Shown here piece after piece: positions 15,368 through 22,742 of a stretch of 33,407 nucleotides of DNA. Below the pieces are notes generated by a model. The model was given only the letters and a program-made list of their open reading frames with translations. It was not told where the DNA came from and searched no databases. How positions within the stretch are numbered: position 1 is the first letter of the stretch; each line of letters starts with the position of its first letter. A program made the translations under genes and the position numbers. Source of the DNA: G963674955 sp963674955 (GTDB taxonomy: Bacteria > Desulfobacterota > Desulfovibrionia > Desulfovibrionales > Desulfovibrionaceae); NCBI GenBank assembly GCA_963674955.2, contig CAXXKR010000003.1, positions 1-33,407 on the forward strand, given 5' to 3'.

Positions 15368-16303
15368 CTAGAGCGTCACGGCCTTCACCTGATTGCGGCC
15401 TTGGGCCTTGGCCTTGTACAGGGCCTTGTCAGCAGCCTTGAGCAAGACGGTCGGGGTGATCTCCTGGTCCGGGGGAACCGTGGCCACACCAAGGGAAAGG
15501 GTCAGGGCTCTGCTCTTTTTGTATTGAAGGTCCAGGCCTTCCACCTCGGCTCGCAGGCTCTCGGCGATCTCTTTGGCCACTTCCGCGTCGGTGTAGGGTA
15601 AAATAGCGGCGAACTCCTCACCTCCGTATCGGGCGAGAAAATCACCGGCTCGGCGCAGACGTCCGGCAAGGGCTTGCGCCACGTGGCGCAAAGCTTTGTC
15701 CCCTTGAGTATGACCTTGACCGTCATTGTATCCCTTGAAGTCGTCGATATCCATGATGATTAGTGACAAACTTTGATGGGACCTGCGGGAGCGGCTGCAC
15801 TCCTTGTCCAGCACGGTGTCAAATTGGCGGCGGTTGGGAATCTCAGTTAGGGCGTCCAGGTAGGCGTATTCCTCCAGGAGTTCCTGCTTGCGTTTCAGGT
15901 TCAGGTGCATGTTCACCCTGGCCTTGACCATGGGAGGATGGAAAGGTTTGGTGATGTAGTCCACGGCACCGGTCTCGAACCCACGGGTTTCGTCCATGAT
16001 CTCGCTGACGGCTGTGACAAAGATTACAGGAATATGCATGGTGGCATCTTCTTCCTTGAGACGCTTACACACCTCATATCCATCCATGTCCGGCATGACG
16101 ATGTCTAACATGATCAGATCAGGCTGGGGCTCGGCATGGGCAAGCTTGAGTGCCCGTTTTCCGTTCAGAGCGGCCACGATTTTGTAGTCGTCGCGAAACA
16201 AATCCATGAGCAGCTCAAGGTTCTGCTTGTTGTCGTCCACCACCAAAATTTTTTGGCGTTTATTTTGTGGAGTGACGTCTCCCGACTCTATGTTTTTGTT
16301 CAT
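15368..16303 (-). CDS. Response regulator with GGDEF diguanylate cyclase output
   Basis: A 311-residue REC-GGDEF protein that makes cyclic di-GMP when phosphorylated. The receiver spans about residues 15-135 with D67 in LIMLDIVMPDMDG as phosphoacceptor and ITKPFHPP holding the Lys. The GGDEF domain follows, with LDALTEIPNRRQFD at its start and the catalytic loop RYGGEEFA (GGEEF at residues 227-231). RAGD, five residues before it, is an RxxD inhibitory site, so product feedback is likely. The gene begins 43 bases after the hybrid kinase gene, which is the natural phosphodonor. Confidence 0.93.
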   Translation of the reverse strand: MNKNIESGDVTPQNKRQKILVVDDNKQNLELLMDLFRDDYKIVAALNGKRALKLAHAEPQPDLIMLDIVMPDMDGYEVCKRLKEEDATMHIPVIFVTAVSEIMDETRGFETGAVDYITKPFHPPMVKARVNMHLNLKRKQELLEEYAYLDALTEIPNRRQFDTVLDKECSRSRRSHQSLSLIIMDIDDFKGYNDGQGHTQGDKALRHVAQALAGRLRRAGDFLARYGGEEFAAILPYTDAEVAKEIAESLRAEVEGLDLQYKKSRALTLSLGVATVPPDQEITPTVLLKAADKALYKAKAQGRNQVKAVTL

Positions 16304-16346
16304 TTATTCGTATTCCTTTGTATTGTTTGCAATTATGTCACCTGAG

Positions 16347-19300
16347 TTATGAATTGTCCGCGTCTTTCGCAAACGTGCGCACTTGGTCCAGGACCTCGCG
16401 CGCCTCATCCATTTCAAAATTTTCCACATGCTCCATGAGCTGGGATGCAGTGTCGCTTCCAGCCAAGGCACCTAGCGGCCCCTGGATTTTTTCGACAAGA
16501 GTTCTGGCCAAATCCAGATCGTCGTCCAGCGTTCGATCCAGCTCGTCCAAAAGCGGCAAAAGTGCACCGACGTCCACGGTTTCGGCGTTGCCTTCAGTCT
16601 CGAACGGAATTTTCTCGAGAGGTGCGCCGAATCCGGCCTGATTCAGGCCCGTGGCCAGTTCGGTCAGGGCTGAGAGGAATTCATCCCAGGCCATGCCTTC
16701 AGGTACCAGAGTCTCCTGCTCGGCGGAGTTTTCCAACACCAGGGCGGCTGCCTGCAGTCGGCGAGCCCCAAGAGACCCGGCCACGCCTTTGACCGAATGG
16801 GCCACGCGACGGGCATCTGACTGCGACCCGGCCTTGACATATTCCGCGATTTCCTTGTCCGAGCTCACATAGTCCTTGAGAAAGCTGCTCAGCAAACGGC
16901 GGTAGAGTTTTGTATTGCGGTTGCAGCGGAAGAGCCCTTCTTTCACGTCCACGCCTGGAATCTTCAGGTCGCTAATATCATCTGGATTGTCCGTTTTCTG
17001 TGTAGCCGCGGGAGCGGGCGACTGTTGCGCGGCGGCCTGGCCCGTATTGGGGATATGGGTGCCCAAGGCCCCGAACAAGGCGCGGGGGTCGATGGGTTTG
17101 GTCAAGTAGTCGTCCATGCCCGCGTCCAGACAGCGTTCGCGGTCGCCCTTGAGCGCATGGGCGGTCATGGCGATGATGGGCATATCCTTGAAGCGTTCGT
17201 CCTTGCGCAGTAGCCGGGTGGCTTCCAAGCCGTCAAGTTCCGGCATCTGAATGTCCATGAGCACCATGTCGGGCAAGTTTACGTCCGTGGCCATGGCATT
17301 GAGTCGATCAAGGGCCACGCGTCCGTTTTCCGCTTCTTCAGTGGCCACGCCTGCGGCATCCAGCCACTCGCGGGCCACTTCGCGGTTGATGGCGTTGTCT
17401 TCCACCAACAGGACTCTGGCTCCAGAGATGTGTGCGGGTGGTTCCGAATCCTTGACCGGACGTTCCGCAGCCGAAACCACGGCATCACTACGGCCGAAAA
17501 GCTCCATAATGGTATCAAAAAGGAACGACTGATTCACAGGCTTGTGCAGAAAGGCGTCCAAAAAGTTTCGGTCCGACTGCTGGAGCAGGTCTTCGCGCCC
17601 ATAGGCCGAGACCATGCATACGATGGGCGTCTTGTCCAGTTCAAGGCGTTGCTTTATGTTTCGCGCCGTTTCCAGGCCGTTCATGCCAGGCATTTTCCAG
17701 TCCATGAGCACCAGGTCAAAAGGCGGGTCCGCAGCACGCATCACGTCCAGAGCCTCCTGGCCCGAGGCTGCCGTGCTTGCGTTCATCTGGAAGGAACTGA
17801 TGGCCGAGGCCAGAATCTCGCGCGAAGTCTCGTTGTCGTCAACAACCAGAACCTTGAGTCCGCGCAAGTCCTTGGGCGCATTCAGGCGCAGTTCGCGTTC
17901 TGCGGGCTGGCGGCTGAAACGGGCCGTGAAAATAAAGCGGCTGCCTTGTCCGAACACGCTTTCCACACGAATTTTTCCGCCCATGAGTTCCGTGAGCTGG
18001 CGACAGATGGTCAATCCCAGACCCGTGCCTCCGAACTTGCGCGTGGTGCTGGTGTCGGCCTGGCTGAAAGATTCGAATACGGCCTTGAGCCGATCCTTGG
18101 GAATACCCACGCCAGTATCCACCACCGCGAATTCGAGCATGATCTCGCCAGCCTCAGCGGGTTGGTCCTTGGCTGGCCGGACATCCACCACGACTTCGCC
18201 TTTTTGCGTGAACTTGAGCGCGTTGCCCACCAGATTGATGAGCACCTGGCCCAGGCGTATGGGGTCGCCCCGCAGTGCACCCGCAGTGCCTTCGGCAATG
18301 GAGACCATGAACTCTACGTCCTGCTCGTGGGCCTTTTGGGAGAACATTTCGCTTAAATTGGCCATCACCTCGTGCAGAGAGAAGTTTGTGACTTCAAGCT
18401 CCATGCGGCCCGCCTCGATCTTTGAGAAATCGAGGATGTCGTTGATCACGGCCAGAAGCGTTTGCGAGGCCACCTTGATTTTGCCTAGGGTAGAACGCTG
18501 TTTTTCTGTGAGATCACCGCGCAGCATGAGCTCGGTCAACCCCATGACAGCGTTCATTGGAGTCCGGATTTCGTGGCTCATATTGGCCAAGAATTCACTT
18601 TTGGCTGAATTGGCCGCTTCGGCAGCGCGGCGTTCCTTTTCCGCCTGTTCGCGGGCCAGCCGTTGGGTGATGTCCTGCACCATGCCTTCCAGCAGGAAAC
18701 CGGAATTAAGGCGTCGCATGTGAACTGTGATCTCCACGTCCACTTCGCTGCCGTCCTTGCGAAAAAAGCGTGTCTGCACGTCTTCGACCCGGCCTTCCAA
18801 CTCCAGCCCGCGGAGGAGCTTTGCCCGGTCCTCGGGGTCGGCATAGAGCTGCGTGCCAAGATCGGTAATGGTTTCAATCAGATCTTTTGGAGACTCATAC
18901 CCCAGAATTTGGGCCAAGGCCGGGTTGGCGGTCACAAATCGGCCTTCGGGCGAGGTCTGGAAGATGCCTTCGGTGGCCCCCTCAAAAATGGAGCGGTACT
19001 TCTCCAAGACTTCGGTCAGCTCGTCTCGACTTTTTTGGAGATTCTCAGCCATCTGGTTCATGGCCTGGGCCAACACTCCCAGTTCGTCGTGGGAGCGGAT
19101 GTCGATGCGCGCGTTAAGATCTCCTTTGCCGATGCGCTCGGCGCCGTTTTGGGCCACCACCAAGGGCTTAGCAATACGGCGACCCAAAAAATAGCCCGCA
19201 AGCAGAAGCAGCGGCAGCAGGATGGCGAAGACCAGCAGTGAGCGCATTAAGAGTTCTTGGCGGTATTGGATCACCTTAGTCGCGGAGATGTCCACGCCCA

Positions 19301-19820
19301 GCACTCCGACCCGTTTCCCGTCCGGGCCATAAAAAGGTGCGTATCCCGACAGCCAGGTGCCCCATTGGTCGGTGTAGAACTCCGATTCCACAACGGGCTC
19401 GTCCAGGCCGGTGAAGACTTGGCGGAGCAAGGGACTGGCGTCCCCGTACTCGTCGCCCAGATGGGCCATGTCTTCGGGATTTTCCTCGGCATCCACCACA
19501 AAGGATATCTGACCGTCTTTCCCCAGGCGCATGGTGTAGATGAAAAAGATGTCCGAGGAGGCGTCGCGAACTTCCCGTAGGGCGTGCTGGATGATCTGAT
19601 ACTCCGCCCCCCCCTCCTGGGCCGGGTCCACGAGGCTGTCGTGGATGGAAGGATCAATGCCCTGGGCCACGATGGCCACGATGTCGCCAAGACGCTGGCG
19701 GATATCTTCCATAACCTTGTCAGAGGCAGTGCTGTAGAGCACAAAGGAGATGGCACCGCAGGCGCACAAGGCGAAAAGGAAAAAAGCCAAAGCTAATTTA
19801 TGGGAAATCCGCATGCGCAT
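16347..19820 (-). CDS. Hybrid sensor histidine kinase (TM-sensor-TM-HAMP-PAS-HK-REC-REC-HPt)
   Basis: A 1157-residue BarA-like phosphorelay kinase. A first membrane helix (residues 8-30) is followed by a periplasmic Cache-like sensor to about 190 (SDIFFIYTMRLGKDGQISFV, then WLSGYAPFYGPDGKRVGVLG), a second helix at 193-213, HAMP to about 267 and PAS at 275-395. The HisKA site is H416 in SHEIRTPMNAVMG, and the ATPase has VGNALKF and GTGLGLTI. Two receivers carry D707 (LMDWKMPGMNG) and D856 (LMDIQMPELDG). A C-terminal HPt has H1008 in AHSVKGVAGSLGA. The relay is H-D-D-H, and the HPt can pass phosphate to the downstream REC-GGDEF protein. The signal is unknown. It is cargo of the right island segment. 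Confidence 0.93.
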   Translation of the reverse strand: MRMRISHKLALAFFLFALCACGAISFVLYSTASDKVMEDIRQRLGDIVAIVAQGIDPSIHDSLVDPAQEGGAEYQIIQHALREVRDASSDIFFIYTMRLGKDGQISFVVDAEENPEDMAHLGDEYGDASPLLRQVFTGLDEPVVESEFYTDQWGTWLSGYAPFYGPDGKRVGVLGVDISATKVIQYRQELLMRSLLVFAILLPLLLLAGYFLGRRIAKPLVVAQNGAERIGKGDLNARIDIRSHDELGVLAQAMNQMAENLQKSRDELTEVLEKYRSIFEGATEGIFQTSPEGRFVTANPALAQILGYESPKDLIETITDLGTQLYADPEDRAKLLRGLELEGRVEDVQTRFFRKDGSEVDVEITVHMRRLNSGFLLEGMVQDITQRLAREQAEKERRAAEAANSAKSEFLANMSHEIRTPMNAVMGLTELMLRGDLTEKQRSTLGKIKVASQTLLAVINDILDFSKIEAGRMELEVTNFSLHEVMANLSEMFSQKAHEQDVEFMVSIAEGTAGALRGDPIRLGQVLINLVGNALKFTQKGEVVVDVRPAKDQPAEAGEIMLEFAVVDTGVGIPKDRLKAVFESFSQADTSTTRKFGGTGLGLTICRQLTELMGGKIRVESVFGQGSRFIFTARFSRQPAERELRLNAPKDLRGLKVLVVDDNETSREILASAISSFQMNASTAASGQEALDVMRAADPPFDLVLMDWKMPGMNGLETARNIKQRLELDKTPIVCMVSAYGREDLLQQSDRNFLDAFLHKPVNQSFLFDTIMELFGRSDAVVSAAERPVKDSEPPAHISGARVLLVEDNAINREVAREWLDAAGVATEEAENGRVALDRLNAMATDVNLPDMVLMDIQMPELDGLEATRLLRKDERFKDMPIIAMTAHALKGDRERCLDAGMDDYLTKPIDPRALFGALGTHIPNTGQAAAQQSPAPAATQKTDNPDDISDLKIPGVDVKEGLFRCNRNTKLYRRLLSSFLKDYVSSDKEIAEYVKAGSQSDARRVAHSVKGVAGSLGARRLQAAALVLENSAEQETLVPEGMAWDEFLSALTELATGLNQAGFGAPLEKIPFETEGNAETVDVGALLPLLDELDRTLDDDLDLARTLVEKIQGPLGALAGSDTASQLMEHVENFEMDEAREVLDQVRTFAKDADNS

Positions 19821-20249
19821 GAATCAGATCCTGTAGAAAGTCGCGCCTCTCCCTATCCCTTGGACCACTGATCTGCAATTTTCAGGTGGAGTCTGGGAGG
19901 CGATTCGCCTTAGCCGTTGTGGAGTGTAGCGCGTCCCCGTAGGGGCGGCCCGAAGGGCCGAGGGCGAGCGGAGCAACGGCTAAGAGCCAGTTCAACGAGC
20001 ATTCAATTTTCCCCTGTATACAGCAGCGGGAGTTCTTTTGTCCAACGGTAATCCCCCCAAGGGCAAAGCTGGCCGAGGCGGCATAGCCTCTACTTTTCAG
20101 GCCTACTAATAATGAGAGGTTTACCCTGGGAGCTTACGCGTCCATGCCCGGAGAGGTGTAGTAGCCCGCCGGAGGCCTGACTAGACGAGCTTGGTCCTAC
20201 AAGTAATAAAACGCGATTTTGTAAGGTAGGAGTGGGGTAAACTGCCGTT
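19821..20249. other. Gene-free, palindrome-rich region of about 430 bases
   Basis: No ORF with family features. It holds a 10-bp inverted repeat (TTAGCCGTTG at 19910-19919 and its complement at 19974-19983) enclosing smaller hairpins (CCCC-GTAG-GGGC and GGCCC-GAAG-GGGCC-like). It also holds a perfect palindrome CTGTATACAG at 20014-20023, a GAGGC/GCCTC hairpin near 20075, and an inverted pair GTTTACCC (20119-20126) with GGGTAAAC (20235-20242). Density of pairing suggests a structured RNA or a recombination/replication site of the element. I do not recognise it as a known RNA family. Confidence 0.5.
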
Positions 20250-20340
20250 CCAAAGAAAAAGGGTCACGGCCATGAAGCCGCAACCCTTTGATTTCCAATG
20301 GTGCTCAGGGACAGAATTGAACTGCCGACACGGGGATTTT
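20250..20340. repeat. Direct repeat at the intact tRNA-Phe (proximal island boundary)
   Basis: 91 bases, 90 identical to 15016-15106. It covers tRNA positions 35-76 and the terminator. The remainder of the tRNA (20341-20374) is not repeated. Confidence 0.9.
20256..20289 (-). terminator. Terminator of tRNA-Phe
   Basis: On the minus strand AAAGGGT and GCGGC pair with GCCG and ACCCTTT around a short loop with a small internal bulge, followed by TTTCTTTGG. It starts about ten bases after the tRNA 3' end and is carried within both near-identical repeats. Confidence 0.75.
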
Positions 20341-20374
20341 CAGTCCCCTGCTCTACCGACTGAGCTACCTGAGC
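20299..20374 (-). tRNA. tRNA-Phe (anticodon GAA)
   Basis: A complete 76-base cloverleaf with encoded CCA. The acceptor stem is GCTCAGG/CCTGAGC with discriminator A. The D arm contains GCTCAGTCGGTAGAGC. The anticodon stem GGGGA/TCCCC encloses CTGAAAA, giving anticodon GAA, and the T arm has GTTCAATTC. It decodes phenylalanine codons. Its 3' half recurs at two places to the left, which marks it as the integration site of the island. Confidence 0.97.
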
Positions 20375-20393
20375 ACCGTCACAAGAAAGGCCT

Positions 20394-20421
20394 TTTATCT
20401 GATTAGCCGTGGGCTTGGCAA
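20394..20421 (-). promoter_or_regulatory. Probable sigma-70-type promoter of tRNA-Phe
   Basis: On the minus strand TTGCCA (20416-20421) and GATAAA (20394-20399) are 16 bases apart and end 20 bases before the tRNA 5' end, a spacing that fits a short leader. Confidence 0.5.
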
Positions 20422-20452
20422 GAGATTTTTCACCAAATCTTCATCAAGGACC

Positions 20453-22201
20453 CTACTGATCCTTGATCCTGCCCAACTCCCTGATTCTCGACGAGTACTC
20501 CTTGCGCAGGGCCTCCAGGTAATCCGGATCGATTGGTCCCTTCCAGGTTACGACCTGCATGAACCGCTTGGGAATCTTGATCTTGTCCGGGTCGTAGCCG
20601 GTGCTGAACCGGGTCTGCCAGCGCAGTTTCTGGATGTGTTCGGCGATGGGTCCCATGTTGGCCGCGATGTTCGAGTAGCCCACGCAGTCCAGGGCCTCGG
20701 CCAGCTGTTCGTCGCCATACACGCCCCTGGCAAAGAGGCAGGCGACCATTGAGGTCAGCATGGACCGGCCCTTCTCATCCTCCACCAGAAAGTCCACGGC
20801 CTTTTTCATGTCCTTTTCGTCATGCTTCTGGTCATAGGCGTACCCCCCGGAATCCAGGTGCGAGTGGCGAAAGCCCATGGACTCGGCCACGAAAAAGACC
20901 TCACCCGTGGCGTACCCGGCCATTTCCTGGCCCAGAACGCAGGCGAAATCCGCGCCGCCGTAGTGGTTGGCCGCCACAAGAGTCCCCTTGGCCAGCAGAC
21001 GGTAGAAGTCGTTGGCCGCAGAACCCAGCAGCCCCATTGCCTTTTGGTAATTCAGTCCGTCCCCGAAGCCCAGGGGGACTATGGTCTCTTCCGGGCCGAT
21101 TATTCCCTTTTCCAGGGCCTCGGTGGCCCAGGCCAGGGCCACGCCCGCGCCCATTACGTCCAGCCCGGCCTTTTCCGTTTCGTCCATGATCTTCAGGGCT
21201 TCAAAGGCGTTGGTCACCCCGAGCATGGAGCCCACGGCGAAGATCGGTTCGTAATCGTAGGATACCTGTCGGTATAAGTATCTGTTTTCCTTCTGAAATT
21301 TTTCGCGCACAAAACCGATGTGCACGCAGCCCACGGGGCAGCCGGAGCAGGCCCTGTTTCGGAGCAGGGCGTCGTCCGCGAACCTTTCGCCGGAAATGCC
21401 CTCCACGCCCGGGTCGGATGTCTGCTTCAGGTTGCGCCAGGGCAGGCTCTTCAACTCGTTGAGGGCGGCCACGTTTCCTGCGGTGCCCAGGTCGTGGTAT
21501 TTGCTCATCATGTCGGTGTCCGTGAGCTTCTGGAACACCTCCTTGAAGAGCTTCTGGTACTGTTTGCCTTCCGGCGCGGGAAAGGACTTGTCCCCGATGA
21601 TGATTATGGCCTTGAGGTTCTTGGCGCCCATGACCGCGCCGGAGCCCAGCCTGCCGAAATGGCGGAAGGTGTCCACGTTGATGCAGGCCATTGCCGACAG
21701 CGTCTCGCCTGCCGGTCCGATGCGCAGGATGGTCCTGTGGCCGGAGCCCGGGCTGGTCTTGCGCAGGGCGCGGCCCGTGGAAATGGCGTCCCAGCCGCGC
21801 AGATAGTTCACATCGTTCAGTTCCATCATTCTTGAGCCGATGGAAAGGCTGCTCAGCCGCTTGGCCCTGCCGACCATGACCAGTGCGTCGTAACCGGCAA
21901 AGGCCAGGCTCAGGGCGGACCGTCCTCCGGCGTGGCTTTCCGCGTACTGGTCGTGATAGGGCGACTTGAAGGCGCACACGGTCTTGCTCATGAGCGGGAA
22001 TATGCCGGTCAGCGGCCCCACGGCCAGAATCAGGGGCTGGTCCGGGTCGTCCCAGGGTCTGTCGGCGTGGCCGTAATGGTTGAAAAGCAGGGCCGCCAGC
22101 CCGCTGCCGCCCACCACCTCGTCGCGACCGTCGAGACGGTCCACCCTGGCCCGGCCTGTGCACAGGTCGGCCACCAGAATCCTGAAATGGTCCCTGATCA
22201 T
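20453..22201 (-). CDS. aor: Aldehyde:ferredoxin oxidoreductase, catalytic subunit
   Basis: A 582-residue tungsten- or molybdenum-pterin enzyme that oxidises aldehydes to acids or, in reverse, reduces acids. The N-terminal domain has GGSGLAALLF and AESHAGGRSALSLAFAGYDA for pterin binding. The 4Fe-4S ligands are C285, C288 and C292 in ACSGCPVGC plus C488 in MVACLFARG, nearly the same spacing as in the Pyrococcus furiosus enzyme. RIGPAGETLSAMACINVD and GRLGSGAVMGAKNLKAI are also family-typical. The ATG overlaps the stop of the polyferredoxin gene by four bases. Together they resemble two-subunit AORs that pass electrons to a ferredoxin-like subunit. Confidence 0.93.
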   Translation of the reverse strand: MIRDHFRILVADLCTGRARVDRLDGRDEVVGGSGLAALLFNHYGHADRPWDDPDQPLILAVGPLTGIFPLMSKTVCAFKSPYHDQYAESHAGGRSALSLAFAGYDALVMVGRAKRLSSLSIGSRMMELNDVNYLRGWDAISTGRALRKTSPGSGHRTILRIGPAGETLSAMACINVDTFRHFGRLGSGAVMGAKNLKAIIIIGDKSFPAPEGKQYQKLFKEVFQKLTDTDMMSKYHDLGTAGNVAALNELKSLPWRNLKQTSDPGVEGISGERFADDALLRNRACSGCPVGCVHIGFVREKFQKENRYLYRQVSYDYEPIFAVGSMLGVTNAFEALKIMDETEKAGLDVMGAGVALAWATEALEKGIIGPEETIVPLGFGDGLNYQKAMGLLGSAANDFYRLLAKGTLVAANHYGGADFACVLGQEMAGYATGEVFFVAESMGFRHSHLDSGGYAYDQKHDEKDMKKAVDFLVEDEKGRSMLTSMVACLFARGVYGDEQLAEALDCVGYSNIAANMGPIAEHIQKLRWQTRFSTGYDPDKIKIPKRFMQVVTWKGPIDPDYLEALRKEYSSRIRELGRIKDQ

Positions 22202-22617
22202 GGTTCCCGCTCCTGTTCGGCGGTTTCAGCCAGTTCCAGGCAGTCGTGGGGGCAGTATTCAACGCAGCGGCCGCAATGGATGCAGACGAAGGGTTCGCCG
22301 GAAACGTCAAGAAATATGGCATCCACGGGACAGGCCTTGGCGCAGTCCCCGCAACGGATGCAGAGTTTTTTTCTGACCACCACGCCGCCGCCCTTGCGCT
22401 GGGTGTAGCAGCCGGTGGGGCAGGCCTCGGCGCAGGGCGCGGGATCGCAGGCCAGACAATACCGGGCCTCGAATGTCGTGGTCATGCCTCCGGAGGAGAC
22501 TATGCGTATGCCCGCCGTGTCCCAGGAAATATTCTTGTGCACCAGTCTGGCGCAGGCCAGGGAGCAGGAATGGCAGCCTATGCAGCGCTCCATGCGCGCC
22601 GCCGCCAGATGTTTCAT
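22198..22617 (-). CDS. Four-cluster ferredoxin-like electron-transfer subunit of AOR
   Basis: A 139-residue iron-sulfur protein without signal peptide, so cytoplasmic. Four cysteine groups can be read: CIGCHSCSLAC, CLACDPAPCAEACPTGC, CIRCGDCAKACP and CIHCGRCVEYCP, enough for four 4Fe-4S clusters, as in the electron-transfer subunits of DmsB/HycB type and in AorA of Aromatoleum. GGAGG stands before ATG 22617. It is the first gene of the AOR operon and overlaps the catalytic gene by four bases, so the pair is probably made in fixed ratio. Confidence 0.9.
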   Translation of the reverse strand: MKHLAAARMERCIGCHSCSLACARLVHKNISWDTAGIRIVSSGGMTTTFEARYCLACDPAPCAEACPTGCYTQRKGGGVVVRKKLCIRCGDCAKACPVDAIFLDVSGEPFVCIHCGRCVEYCPHDCLELAETAEQEREP

Positions 22618-22713
22618 TGCTCGAACCTCCGGGGTTCAGTCAGCGGTTGTTGAAATGTTCAGGACAGGAAACGGGCGATCCGGCACGGAGCGTCCATTTC
22701 CCATCATGCTTGG

Positions 22714-22742
22714 AGTTTATTACGCTTTTAAGACGCTTGCAA
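22714..22742 (-). promoter_or_regulatory. Probable promoter of the AOR operon
   Basis: On the minus strand TTGCAA (22737-22742) and TAAACT (22714-22719) are separated by 17 bases, about 100 bases before the polyferredoxin start. It begins right after the stop of the upstream pat gene. Confidence 0.5.

Noticed and set aside
20014..20023. LexA-type SOS box at the palindrome CTGTATACAG
   Set aside because: The half sites are too close; the usual box has eight bases between CTGT and ACAG, and no SOS gene follows.
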